This document shows positions 53,161-62,402 of a DNA stretch of 64,000 bases, piece after piece. The DNA lies in assembly GCF_024362205.1 (NCBI RefSeq), contig NZ_CP101462.1, positions 2,948,001 through 3,012,000 on the forward strand, written 5' to 3'. Position 1 is the first letter of the stretch. Each line of letters starts with the position of its first letter. Origin of the DNA: Exiguobacterium aurantiacum. Its GTDB lineage: Bacteria > Bacillota > Bacilli > Exiguobacteriales > Exiguobacteriaceae. Position numbers and translations under genes: made by a program. A model generated the notes under the pieces. The model searched no databases. It was not told where the DNA came from and saw only the letters and a program-made list of their open reading frames with translations.

Positions 53161-55935
53161 TTATCCGTTTTTCATGCTGAACGAGTCGACGAGCGTGAAC
53201 GTGATGTCTTTCACGTCGAGACCGCCGAGTGCGAAGTAGAGCTGCAAATAGTTGTGTTGGTTCAAGAAGAACACTTGCTTCGTCTGCGTCACCCATTCCC
53301 CGTCCGTCCCGTTGAACGTGAACGTCGGGCCCGGGATGTTGTTGGCGAACAACGTGACCGGCATCTGGGCGAGTTCGCCCGCGTCCGATTTGGCCGTGAT
53401 CGTCACGTCGTACGTGCCCGTCTCATCGACCGAGACGGCAAAGACGTGCGTGTTCCCTGTCGACGTGTCGGCGTCACTCAAGCTGACACTCTCCCCGTTT
53501 TCGAGATGGCGATACGTCACATCGAAATCGATGGCTTGTCCGGCTTCCTCGTCGAGCCCAATCACCTCGACCGTGCCGTCGTGAATACCGAGCTCGCGCT
53601 CCATCGCCGGAGACTGTAAGACGAAACGACAGATGTTCGCCGCACTCCGGAGCAGTTCACCGCGCGTGAGCGAGCCATCAGCGAGTGCCGCCCCCGTGTT
53701 GTCATCGAACGAGTTCGTGTCCGGACGGTCAACGACCATATATAAGTCGTTTTGCGACTGGACCATCGCTGCCGTGTTCTGACGGTTCGCCGGCTCGTCT
53801 TCTTGGTGGTTCACTTTCGCCCACCAGTCGGTCATGACGATGCCGTCAAAGCCCCACTCGTCACGGAGGATACGTGTGTTCTGGTCATAGAGCCCGGCCG
53901 TCCACACGCCGTTGACGGCGCCGTACGTCGTCATGATCGATGACGCCTTGCCTTCTTTGACGGCCATCTCGAACCCTTTCAAGTAAATCTCACGCAGCGC
54001 CCGCTCTGAAACGATTGAATCGATATCGTGACGGTGTGCCTCTTGGTTGTTGGCGCTGAAGTGTTTGAGCGTTCCCGTCACGCCGACGCGATGCATCCCG
54101 TTCAATTGGGCGATCGCCATCTTGCCGGTCACGTGCGGGTCTTCCGAGAAGTACTCGAAGTTCCGGCCGTTCAGTGGGTTGCGGTGGATATTCATCCCAG
54201 GTCCGAGGAGCGTATCGACGCGATTTTTCCGCATCTCGAGTCCAATCATCTCGAACAGGTCTTCGACCAATTCGACGTTGAACGTCGAAGCGAGGAGCGT
54301 CCCGTTCGGAAGGGCGAACGCCTTCGTCCCGATGTCCATCCGGATGCCGGACGGGCCGTCTGCGCAACATGCCGCTGGGATGCCGAGTTCGTTCAAGCGG
54401 TCCGATACCCCACCGAACGCAGCGGCCGTCCCCGGTGTCACCCGTGGCGAGTTCATCCCTTGTCCCCGCACGATGCAGGCGAGATCTTCGTCCGTCAATT
54501 GATCGAGGAACGCGTCGAGCTCGACCTTGCCCGCATAAACGTCCTTCAGTGTTAAGCCGTTGTCACCGGCGTAGTCGCGCGTGACCGGACGTTCGGCGAG
54601 ATAGCGTGCCTCGACATCGACCGCACGGAGCGGCGTCGGCACGTATTCGACCAAATAGCCATGCTCGCCAGCGACCGGCTTGATGCGGTCGAACGGGGTG
54701 ACCGGGGCCATGTTCTCGCTGAGCGTCTCGACAAGTTGTTGAGATGCCTCTTCATACGCGAACACCGGTCGCGCCGAGCGGACGTCGGTCCCGAGGTGAA
54801 GCTCGTATGTGCCCGCCTCGAGAACAAAGCTTGATACGTGCCCTGTCGCGCCGTTGTCGTCATAGCTCGCGAAGTCCGCGACCGGTATGCTGAGTGTGAG
54901 CGTCGTCCGTTCTCCCGGTGCGAGCGTATCCGTCTTATCGAAAGCGACGAGCGAACGGGCCGGGTTGCCGAGCACACCTTGTGGCTTCTCGATGTACAGC
55001 TGGACGACCTCTTTTCCGTCAACGGCGCCTGTGTTCGTCACATCGACGGTCACCGTGATCACGCCGTCCTGTTCGCCCGCCGTCGCGACGTCGGTCGTGA
55101 ACGTCGTGTATGACAAGCCGAAGCCGAACGGATAGAGCACCGCGTCCTTGGCGAACGTCTCGAAATAACGGTAGCCGACATAGATGTCTTCTTGGTAGAT
55201 GCCTTTGTCCGCATGTCCAAAGTTTTTCGTCGACGGGTAGTCCTCAATCGATTTCGCGATCGTATCGGTCAACTTTCCAGATGGCGTTACCGCACCCGTC
55301 AACACGTCGACGAGTCCTGTCCCACCTTCTAATCCCCCTTGCCATGCGTAGAGGATTGCGCTCGGTTGATGCGCCCAGTCCATGTTGATGATATTGCCGA
55401 CGTTCAAGACGACGGCCGTCTTCGTGAATGTTTTTGACACCTTCTCAATCAACGCCTGCTCGATGTCCGTCAACAAATAGCTGCCCGGGTCGGCCGTGTT
55501 ATCCCGGTCCTCACCAGCCGTGCGTCCGATGAAGACGAGCGCCATGTCGGAGGCTCCTGCCGCTTCCGCGACGAGCTCGTCCGTCACCGCCATCTCTGGC
55601 TGTGACCACGGTTCGCCGGCCCAACCGACACCTTGGTCGAACGGATTCGCTTCGACCCAAATCTCGTACGTCTCAAGAAGCGACGCGTTCAATCGAATGC
55701 CTTCGGTCGCCTGAAGCGCCTCGAGCGGACTCGTCACGTGCGAGACGTTGACCATCCCACCTGATCCCGTGCCGCTCTTGTAGTAGTTGAATTGGCTGCG
55801 CCCGAAGACAGAAACGGTCGTCCCCGATTGAATCGGAAGCGTCGCCTGCTCATTCTTCAAGAGGACGGCCCCTTCTGCGACGGATGTCCGCGCCAATTGT
55901 TTATATGTATCCCAGTTCAATGTGTAAGTCTTCAT
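53161..55935 (-). CDS. GH3 beta-glucosidase with permuted domain order
   Basis: 924 residues. The part that is usually C-terminal in GH3 comes first: alpha/beta domain ~15-235 (GAVLLKNEQATLPI, GSGGMVNVSHVTSPLEAL) and fibronectin-III-like domain ~285-390 (VTVDVTNTGAVDGKEVVQLYI). The usually N-terminal TIM-barrel domain follows (~485-760), with the nucleophile Asp703 in GIVMTDWW and the Lys624-His625 pair in TLKHFSANN. A beta-rich tail closes the protein. This swapped order is known from some rumen and clostridial GH3 enzymes. No signal peptide, so cytoplasmic. Overlaps the esterase gene by ATGA. Confidence 0.92.
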   Translation of the reverse strand: MKTYTLNWDTYKQLARTSVAEGAVLLKNEQATLPIQSGTTVSVFGRSQFNYYKSGTGSGGMVNVSHVTSPLEALQATEGIRLNASLLETYEIWVEANPFDQGVGWAGEPWSQPEMAVTDELVAEAAGASDMALVFIGRTAGEDRDNTADPGSYLLTDIEQALIEKVSKTFTKTAVVLNVGNIINMDWAHQPSAILYAWQGGLEGGTGLVDVLTGAVTPSGKLTDTIAKSIEDYPSTKNFGHADKGIYQEDIYVGYRYFETFAKDAVLYPFGFGLSYTTFTTDVATAGEQDGVITVTVDVTNTGAVDGKEVVQLYIEKPQGVLGNPARSLVAFDKTDTLAPGERTTLTLSIPVADFASYDDNGATGHVSSFVLEAGTYELHLGTDVRSARPVFAYEEASQQLVETLSENMAPVTPFDRIKPVAGEHGYLVEYVPTPLRAVDVEARYLAERPVTRDYAGDNGLTLKDVYAGKVELDAFLDQLTDEDLACIVRGQGMNSPRVTPGTAAAFGGVSDRLNELGIPAACCADGPSGIRMDIGTKAFALPNGTLLASTFNVELVEDLFEMIGLEMRKNRVDTLLGPGMNIHRNPLNGRNFEYFSEDPHVTGKMAIAQLNGMHRVGVTGTLKHFSANNQEAHRHDIDSIVSERALREIYLKGFEMAVKEGKASSIMTTYGAVNGVWTAGLYDQNTRILRDEWGFDGIVMTDWWAKVNHQEDEPANRQNTAAMVQSQNDLYMVVDRPDTNSFDDNTGAALADGSLTRGELLRSAANICRFVLQSPAMERELGIHDGTVEVIGLDEEAGQAIDFDVTYRHLENGESVSLSDADTSTGNTHVFAVSVDETGTYDVTITAKSDAGELAQMPVTLFANNIPGPTFTFNGTDGEWVTQTKQVFFLNQHNYLQLYFALGGLDVKDITFTLVDSFSMKNG

Positions 55936-57002
55936 CGTGTCATCTCCTTCATTCCATTTGCGATTTCAATCAAACAGTCTTCGGCTTGCGGGAAGTCGCC
56001 GAGCTTGTCCATAAAGGCGTGATCCATCCCGCGATATTGAATCAGTCGTGTCGGCACGCCGTCACGTGCGAGTTTACGTGCGTACGCCTCACCTTCGAGA
56101 CGAAGGTAATCGTATTCGGCCGTGATGATCAAAGCTGGCGGTAAGCCGTTTACATCATCCGCGAACAACGGCGACACGAGCGGGTCGGTCAGCTCGGCCT
56201 TGCCTTGTAGGTAGATTTGGTTCAACAAGTCTTCTGAATCACCGAGCGCCATGACGACGCCACGGATCAAATCATGATGATGCTTGATTTCATAGCGGTC
56301 GAGCGTCCATTCGTAATCGTCTGTCGGAATGGAGCCCAAATTGACGACCGGATAAATGAGCGCCTGGAAACGAATCATGTTCGTCTCGTTCGAGCGGTCT
56401 AGTAAGCAACAAGCGGTCGCCAAGTTCCCACCGGCACTGTCGCCGGCAACGGCGATGTCGTCCCGTGACACCCCGAGCTCAGCGGCACGCTCGTGCACCC
56501 ATTCGAGCGCTCGGTAACAGTCGTTCAGTCCGGCTGGAAACGGATGCTCCGGCGCGAGCCGGTATTCAACCGAGACGACGAGGGCGTTCGCTTTCTCGGC
56601 GAGCAGTTTACACGGGTTCTCGACCGTATCGAGCGTCCCTCCGAAGAAGCCACCGCCGTGAAAGAACAGAATGGCCGGTAACGTCTCTTCCGTACGCGGC
56701 CGATACAGGCGCGCCGGGATGTCGCCGTCAGCGCTCGGAATCATAACGTGGTCTGTCGCGATGTCCATCGTCGTCACGTCACGGTTCGGCCAACCCATGC
56801 TGGCACGGGCGGACGCCAAGTCGAATGACGTTTCCAGCTCGGATGCGGCATATCCTTTGATGACGGCTAACACTCGTGGATCGAGGTCTCCGGTCACATC
56901 AGCGTCTGGGATAGGTTTGATGATTGTCTCGACGCCGTTCTCATAATTCATGTTTTGAGACTGGCTCAAGAGCCTTACCAGTTGTTCATAAGTTTGTTCC
57001 AT
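55932..57002 (-). CDS. Alpha/beta hydrolase, hormone-sensitive-lipase family esterase
   Basis: 356 residues. HSL-type oxyanion motif FFHGGGFFGG, nucleophile Ser in VAGDSAGGN, His in GMDHAFMD, and an Asp near the C terminus. Hydrolyses short acyl or acetyl esters; placed just ahead of a GH3 glucosidase, it may deacylate glycosides (inference). AGGAGG precedes the ATG. Stop and start of the next gene overlap, so coupled. Confidence 0.88.
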   Translation of the reverse strand: MEQTYEQLVRLLSQSQNMNYENGVETIIKPIPDADVTGDLDPRVLAVIKGYAASELETSFDLASARASMGWPNRDVTTMDIATDHVMIPSADGDIPARLYRPRTEETLPAILFFHGGGFFGGTLDTVENPCKLLAEKANALVVSVEYRLAPEHPFPAGLNDCYRALEWVHERAAELGVSRDDIAVAGDSAGGNLATACCLLDRSNETNMIRFQALIYPVVNLGSIPTDDYEWTLDRYEIKHHHDLIRGVVMALGDSEDLLNQIYLQGKAELTDPLVSPLFADDVNGLPPALIITAEYDYLRLEGEAYARKLARDGVPTRLIQYRGMDHAFMDKLGDFPQAEDCLIEIANGMKEMTR

Positions 57003-57086
57003 CAGTTCATCCTCCTGACATGTTTAAAGGGTTCGCCCTCGATTGGTAGAATAAGGATGTATCATCTACGAAAACGAGGTCTTGTT

Positions 57087-57860
57087 ATGTACAGTACAGT
57101 CGAAAGAGATACACACTTCCAACACGTGCTTCACCATCTACAAACCAACACAGGTGTTCAAGGTGTCGTTCAGCTCGGCTCCGGTGCCGCAGGCTATCAG
57201 GACCAATACTCTGATATCGATTTAATGGTCGCTGCCCGTACTGGCGTTGACCCCCAATCCATCAAGCAGCATCTAGCCGGCTACTTTCTCCAGTTATCCC
57301 CGGTTTTCATCAAAGAGAAGCGGTTCGGACCGGATATCTTTTTATTGATCGTCCTGCTCGAGAATCAATTGGAATTTAACGTCTCCATCGCCCCGCTGGA
57401 AATCCTACCGGTCCGTTCCCCGCTTTGGAATGTGGTCGTCGACCGGGACGGACAACTCCTCCAACGCATGGAAAGCGAACATGAACGGTTCATCTCGAGT
57501 CCAATCCGGTATGAGACAGGTGACGTTCCTTTCGAGTTCATCTATGCCTCGCTGGCGCTTGAGAAAGAGTTGAAGCGAAACAATCCCATTTATGCCTTGA
57601 AAATGCTCGAGACGTTGCGCGAGTTGACGTTGACGGCTCAGGCGCTGAAAGAAGGACGAAAGGTCCATCAATTCAAGGCGTATCATACGTTGAATCATTC
57701 GTTCATCGAGGACTATTTACAGACATATCCGGGCTCCGTCGACCTGGTGTCAATCCGACGCGCCAAACAATCACTTCACACATTGTTTGCAACTTGTTTG
57801 GAAGACCATCCGCAGTTCAAACTTAAACCGTATATGGAGCGTTTGCTTCAAGAGCGATAA
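57087..57860 (+). CDS. Nucleotidyltransferase-fold protein
   Basis: About 257 residues. N-terminal polymerase-beta-like NT core: GSGAAGYQDQYSDIDLMV gives G-S-x-D-x-D type metal ligands; an EFNVSI strand follows. C-terminal helical part as in antibiotic or streptomycin adenylyltransferase-like families, but the specific substrate is unknown. The frame opens at 56955; GAGGTC before the ATG at 57087 marks the start. Divergent from the esterase gene. Confidence 0.75.
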   Translation: MYSTVERDTHFQHVLHHLQTNTGVQGVVQLGSGAAGYQDQYSDIDLMVAARTGVDPQSIKQHLAGYFLQLSPVFIKEKRFGPDIFLLIVLLENQLEFNVSIAPLEILPVRSPLWNVVVDRDGQLLQRMESEHERFISSPIRYETGDVPFEFIYASLALEKELKRNNPIYALKMLETLRELTLTAQALKEGRKVHQFKAYHTLNHSFIEDYLQTYPGSVDLVSIRRAKQSLHTLFATCLEDHPQFKLKPYMERLLQER

Positions 57861-57872
57861 AACTTTCAAAAA

Positions 57873-57922
57873 TTGACAATTATCCAGCTTTTCCATACCA
57901 TTCTACTAATGCTTCAGTAGAA
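57873..57922 (+). promoter_or_regulatory. Promoter and inverted repeat before the solA-like gene
   Basis: TTGACA (57873-57878), 17-bp spacer, TACCAT (57896-57901), then TTCTACT-N8-AGTAGAA (57901-57922) over the start region. Confidence 0.5.
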
Positions 57923-57937
57923 AGGATTGATGTCCAT

Positions 57938-59077
57938 ATGTCACAACCAGTACGATATGATGTCGCCGTCATCGGCGCCGGCACGATGGGCATGTCAGCC
58001 GCCTCGTTTTTAACGGAACGCGGTGCCCATACGCTCGTTATCGATGCGTTCGACCCGCCTCACAACAAAGGCAGTCATCACGGGGACACCCGGATGATCC
58101 GACATGCCTACGGGGAAGGTCGTGCGTATGTCTCACTCGTCAAACGGGCCCAAAAATTATGGGAAGATCTCGACCGTACGTCGCAGTATCCTATTTTCAA
58201 GAAAACGGGTGTCCTCGGTATCGGGCCACGCGATTCGGCGTTTCTCGGTGAGACGATTGCCTCGGCCGAAAAGTATGACTTGCCGCTCCAGCGTTTGTCG
58301 AAAGGAGACATCGAGACACGTTGGCCCGGACTCTCGATTCCAGACGACTATATCGGTTGCTATGAGACCGAGTCGGGACTGCTCTACAGCGAGAACGCGA
58401 TTCGAGCGTATCGCGAACGGGCCGTCGCAAACGGTGCCGAGCTCGTCATGAACACGCCGGTCGAGTCACTCGAATTCCATGAGGACGGGGTCACCATCGT
58501 CACGTCCGAGGCGACGTTATACGCCAAGAAAGTGATCGTCACAGTCGGGGCCTGGGCGAAACAACTGCTCCCCGACCTGTCGCTCCCGCTCACACCGACC
58601 CGGAAAGTCGTCGGTTGGTTCGAGGCTGACGAGACGCTTTATTCGGATGCGTCGTTCCCGTCGTTCTTCGTCGAGGACAATGACCGGATGTTCTATGGAT
58701 TCCCAAGTCTTGACGGGGCCGGACTAAAAGTCGGACGGACCGACGGCGGTCAGGCCATCGATCCGAACCTACATACGCAAGACTTCGGTCGCTATGAAGC
58801 CGACGAAGGCGATTTGCGCCACTTCCTCGCGACGTATATTCCAGAGGCGAACGGTGCCTTGAATCAAGGCAAGACATGCCTGTATACGATGTCGGACGAT
58901 CATGATTTCATCGTCGATGTTCATCCCGAACATCACAACGTACTCATCGCCTGCGGTTTCTCAGGTCACGGCTTCAAGTTCGGCAGTGTCATGGGCGAAG
59001 TGCTGAGTCAGCTCACGCTAGACGGGCAAACATCGTTCGATTTGAGTCGCTTCCGTCTCGCTCGTTTTCGTGCATGA
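57938..59077 (+). CDS. solA: FAD-dependent N-methyl amino acid oxidase (SolA/sarcosine oxidase-like)
   Basis: Monomeric sarcosine-oxidase family enzyme, 379 residues, releasing an amino acid, formaldehyde and peroxide. FAD motif VAVIGAGTMGMSAASFL, GSHHGDTRMIRHAYGEG near the flavin-linking region, and the C-terminal ACGFSGHGFKFGSVMGE with the substrate-loop FSGHGFK. N-methyl-tryptophan versus sarcosine preference cannot be told. Confidence 0.88.
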   Translation: MSQPVRYDVAVIGAGTMGMSAASFLTERGAHTLVIDAFDPPHNKGSHHGDTRMIRHAYGEGRAYVSLVKRAQKLWEDLDRTSQYPIFKKTGVLGIGPRDSAFLGETIASAEKYDLPLQRLSKGDIETRWPGLSIPDDYIGCYETESGLLYSENAIRAYRERAVANGAELVMNTPVESLEFHEDGVTIVTSEATLYAKKVIVTVGAWAKQLLPDLSLPLTPTRKVVGWFEADETLYSDASFPSFFVEDNDRMFYGFPSLDGAGLKVGRTDGGQAIDPNLHTQDFGRYEADEGDLRHFLATYIPEANGALNQGKTCLYTMSDDHDFIVDVHPEHHNVLIACGFSGHGFKFGSVMGEVLSQLTLDGQTSFDLSRFRLARFRA

Positions 59078-59176
59078 ACGACGAACCGCTTCGTTTCGTG
59101 TATAATGAAGCGTAATCCAAATTGCTAATGAAAATTTCTCGAATAGAAGTTTCTTACACGAAAATGAGGTAAACCT

Positions 59177-60622
59177 ATGAATCAACCAAGCTTTTCAGAC
59201 TATCGCCTAAGCGAAGATATCCAACGCGCACTAGGCATCATGAAATACGAATCACCGACCGAAGTCCAACAGAAAGTCATCCCGCTCGCACTCGAGCGTC
59301 AAGACTTGGTCGTCAAAGCCCAAACCGGCAGCGGGAAGACCGCAGCGTTCGGCATCCCTGTCACGGAACTCATCGAATGGGAAGAGAACAAGCCGCAAGT
59401 CTTGATTCTCACACCGACGCGCGAACTCGCCGTCCAAGTCCGTGAGGATATGACGAACATCGGTCGTTTCAAACGCATCAAGGCGACCGCCGTCTACGGG
59501 AAAGAACCGTTCTCGAAACAACGTGAAGAATTGAAGCAGAAGACGCACATCGTCGTCGGGACACCGGGACGCGTCATGGACCACATCGAACGTGAGACAC
59601 TCGTTCTCGATAAAATCGATTACTTGATTATCGATGAGGCCGACGAGATGTTGAACCGTGGCTTCCTCGCTGACGTCGAGGCGATCCTCCAAGAATTGCC
59701 ACGCGACCGTGTGACGATGGTGTTCTCGGCGACGTTCCCGAACGATATCGAGCGCCTGTGTCAGAAGCACATGAACGAACCAATCCGTGTCGCCATCGAA
59801 TCGAGCGGTGTCACCGCTTCGACGATCGAACACGGCTTGATTGAAGTGCGCCGAGAAGACAAGCTCGCTGTGCTGAAAGATGTGACCGTCGTCGAGAATC
59901 CGGACAGCTGCCTCATCTTCTGTCGGACGAAAGAACATGTCGACACGGTTTACACCGAGCTCGATCAGGCCGGTTACTCGTGCGAACGCCTCCACGGTGG
60001 CCTTGAGCAAGAAGACCGTTTCGCCGTCATGGAAGGGTTCAAGATGGGCAACTTCCGTTATCTCGTCGCGACCGACGTCGCAGCACGTGGAATCGACGTC
60101 GATAACGTCAACCTCGTCATCAACTATGACGTGCCGATGGAAAAAGAGAGCTACGTGCACCGGACCGGACGCACAGGCCGTGCCGGCAACGCCGGAAAAG
60201 CGATCACGCTCGCGACACCGCATGAAGGCAAGTTCGTTCGCGCCATCGAAGCGTTCATCAAGTTCGATATCCCGGAGATGGATGCACCGACTGAAAGAGA
60301 AGTCGCGCGCAACCAAGCCGCATTCGAAGAGAAGTTGAGCGGTCGACGTGTCGTTCGCAACAACAAGACGGCCCGGATCAACCAAGACATCATGAAGCTA
60401 CACTTCAGCGGCGGGAAGAAGAAAAAACTCCGCGCCGTCGACTTCGTCGGTACAATCGCCAAAATTCCTGGCGTGTCGGCTGACGATATCGGCATCATCA
60501 CGATCAACGACCAGATGACGTACGTCGACATTTTGAACGGCAAAGGCTCACTCGTCCTTCAGGCGATGGAATCGACACCGATTAAAGGTAAAAAACTAAA
60601 AGTTAGCAAAGCTCATAAATAA
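59177..60622 (+). CDS. dbpA: DEAD-box RNA helicase DbpA/YxiN
   Basis: ATP-dependent RNA helicase that acts on 23S rRNA during 50S assembly, 481 residues. Q motif near residue 25, Walker [22 protein letters not shown] box (IIDEADEML), SAT, and [11 protein letters not shown]-terminal ~70 residues ([18 protein letters not shown]...VDILNGKGS) form the DbpA RNA-binding domain specific for hairpin 92. GAGG precedes the ATG; TATAAT at 59101-59106 gives a -10 and a 70-base leader. Confidence 0.93.
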   Translation: MNQPSFSDYRLSEDIQRALGIMKYESPTEVQQKVIPLALERQDLVVKAQTGSGKTAAFGIPVTELIEWEENKPQVLILTPTRELAVQVREDMTNIGRFKRIKATAVYGKEPFSKQREELKQKTHIVVGTPGRVMDHIERETLVLDKIDYLIIDEADEMLNRGFLADVEAILQELPRDRVTMVFSATFPNDIERLCQKHMNEPIRVAIESSGVTASTIEHGLIEVRREDKLAVLKDVTVVENPDSCLIFCRTKEHVDTVYTELDQAGYSCERLHGGLEQEDRFAVMEGFKMGNFRYLVATDVAARGIDVDNVNLVINYDVPMEKESYVHRTGRTGRAGNAGKAITLATPHEGKFVRAIEAFIKFDIPEMDAPTEREVARNQAAFEEKLSGRRVVRNNKTARINQDIMKLHFSGGKKKKLRAVDFVGTIAKIPGVSADDIGIITINDQMTYVDILNGKGSLVLQAMESTPIKGKKLKVSKAHK

Positions 60623-60630
60623 ACAATCCA

Positions 60631-60667
60631 GGTTTCGGAGAGGAAGATCTCTCCGGGCCTTTTTTGT
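60631..60667 (+). terminator. Terminator of dbpA
   Basis: CGGAGAG/CTCTCCG stem extended by GG/CC, followed by six Ts. Confidence 0.85.
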
Positions 60668-60679
60668 GTTTAACCAACA

Positions 60680-60740
60680 TTATCGAAAGCGCTTTCGATA
60701 AACTTTAAAAAAATAAGACTTATCGAGATAACGCTTTCAA
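60680..60740. promoter_or_regulatory. Orphan pair of cre (CcpA) sites
   Basis: A perfect 22-bp palindrome at 60680-60701 centred on GAAAGCGCTTTC, and GATAACGCTTTCAA (60727-60740), which on the minus strand matches the cre pattern TGWAANCGNTNWCA at 13 of 14. Centres are 43 bp apart. Neither flanking gene starts here. Confidence 0.6.
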
Positions 60741-60792
60741 GAGCATCATACCGATAACCGTTCCGAAATTCAACTATCCTCACGTGATTGAC

Positions 60793-60822
60793 AAAAAAAG
60801 GCTCAGACGATTGTCTGAACCT
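60793..60822 (-). terminator. Terminator of the DUF4317 gene
   Basis: GGTTCAGAC/GTCTGAGCC (minus strand) stem with T7. It lies 130 bases after the stop codon. Confidence 0.75.
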
Positions 60823-60953
60823 CAGTCTTCCAAATGAAGAAAATCAACCTTGTCCTCTCGAGTCGAACGATGTCTCGACAGGAGGACAGCAAGGGCGGTC
60901 ATCCGCTCAACGATTTCTAACGGGTGAACCCGCTCGCCTCCGTCCGCTTAGCG

Positions 60954-62147
60954 TCAGTCGAGCAGCTCTTCCGAGATCAACTTGAATCCTTCGATTTCCG
61001 TGTCTTCTTCTAGTTCAATCAACAGGCAACGTTTCCCTTTCACGTTCACTTGTCTCACGTACTTCAAGTCTTGCGGGCTGATCGAGATATTGGCGACTTT
61101 CGTATTGATTTTAATCGACTTCGACGTGTATTTTGGGACGACGCTACTCGCCTTCATCTCATATTGGCGGTCGTCGACGACTTGTTGGAACGCCTGCTCG
61201 ACCTTCTCCGTCGTCACGTCCTCGACCCCGCTCGCTTTCAAGACGATCTCGACGGTGCGGGCGTCAATCATCGGCACGCTCTCTTCCTCGTCCTCACGCT
61301 CCGCTTCGGCGAGGATCATCTGGTTGATTTCATCGTAAACGGTAGCGAGCGTCCCGACGTTCACTTCTTCACCGATGACGGTCTTGACGACCTCCTCGAA
61401 CATCGCCTTCTCCTCGACCGCCGTCACAATCTCGGTCCCGTTCAAGACGTTCTCGATAAAGCCAAAGTCCGGTTGATGCGCCTTTTGCGCGGCATACAAG
61501 ATATGGTTGACGTCGGCCGCATTGTCCGTGAAACACGGGAACAAGAAACCGCCGACCGGGGCGTCGAGCTTGATGACCGGGTTGATAAAGATGTTCGATT
61601 TGAACTCTCGCTCGATATAGTCGAACACGAGCGATTGTTTTGGGAGCTCGGTCTGGTTGATGCTGCCGAGGATGAACCGCGACGTCCATACCTCGTCACG
61701 CATATCGATTTCCGTCTCCTCCGAGTGACGGCGTGTCGGCTTATTGTATTTGAAGCGGATGAACGTGATGACCATGTCCTTCTCGAACGGCGCGTCCTGC
61801 ACCATCTTGAGTGCGACCCGCTGCATCATACCGGCCCATTCTTCGATGTCGTCGCTCCGGAGAGCCTCATACAACAACGTTTGCGTATGGTCGGTCTGAC
61901 CTGCTTCTGGATGCTGAAACTTCACTTCGAACAACTTCTCGTCAATTTTGCCGCCGAGCACTTTCTTGAAGTTGGCGAGGAACAGCTCTTGGTGCTCCTG
62001 CTCGACAAACGGGAACGAGCGCAGTTCCTCGTGGAAAATCTCGTTGCTGTCTTGGCGAATATAAATATTATAAATATCAGCGATTTTTACCGCGTCCGCA
62101 TTCAACTTGAAATGCTTGCGAATCGCCGCGATGTCTTTTTGATTCAT
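60954..62147 (-). CDS. DUF4317 domain-containing protein
   Basis: 397 residues, one DUF4317 domain across most of the length (begins MNQKDIAAIRKHFKLNADAVKIADIYNIYIRQDSNEI, with FIRFKYNKPTRR and GGFLFPCFTDNAADVNHILYAA). Found mainly in Firmicutes, function unknown, cytoplasmic. GAAGGAGTTGGG precedes the ATG; TATAAT (minus, 62192-62187) is the -10. The transcript runs 130 bases past the stop to its terminator. Confidence 0.85.
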   Translation of the reverse strand: MNQKDIAAIRKHFKLNADAVKIADIYNIYIRQDSNEIFHEELRSFPFVEQEHQELFLANFKKVLGGKIDEKLFEVKFQHPEAGQTDHTQTLLYEALRSDDIEEWAGMMQRVALKMVQDAPFEKDMVITFIRFKYNKPTRRHSEETEIDMRDEVWTSRFILGSINQTELPKQSLVFDYIEREFKSNIFINPVIKLDAPVGGFLFPCFTDNAADVNHILYAAQKAHQPDFGFIENVLNGTEIVTAVEEKAMFEEVVKTVIGEEVNVGTLATVYDEINQMILAEAEREDEEESVPMIDARTVEIVLKASGVEDVTTEKVEQAFQQVVDDRQYEMKASSVVPKYTSKSIKINTKVANISISPQDLKYVRQVNVKGKRCLLIELEEDTEIEGFKLISEELLD

Positions 62148-62402
62148 TCATCCCAACTCCTTCGTCCTTTACTACAAACCGCCTTCATTATACCAATAGT
62201 TGGTGCTTGCGCGTATGTCAGTAGTGCTAAAGCCGGGACGTCTGATGTCATGTATCATGTCCCTGACCTCAAGTTTTATAATCGTTGGATTCATTTTTGG
62301 TAAATTTGCGTATTTCTCACTTCCTTGCCATGTATATTCGATGTGCATCGTACGTTTACGAGGCGCGTCGTTCAGTCGTCATACATAATAGGAGGCACAA
62401 AC

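Larger units (their letters stand above)
60623..60953. other. Gene-free region with two cre sites and structured 3' UTR
   Basis: 331 bases between convergent genes. It contains the dbpA terminator, two catabolite-responsive elements, a minus-strand terminator at 60793-60822, and, between that and the DUF4317 stop, inverted repeats in a 130-nt 3' UTR. No reading frame here has both a ribosome site and protein-like composition. Confidence 0.6.

Noticed and set aside
59252-60385. 377-codon open frame antisense to dbpA
   Set aside because: Shadow frame caused by the codon pattern of the real gene; no start signals or domain.
60788-60985. 65-codon plus-strand frame between dbpA and DUF4317
   Set aside because: It starts inside a terminator hairpin, has no ribosome site and ends antisense in the DUF4317 gene.
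61050-62303. 417-codon open frame antisense to the DUF4317 gene
   Set aside because: It covers the promoter of the true gene, lacks a ribosome site and has low-complexity Asp/Leu/Arg composition.
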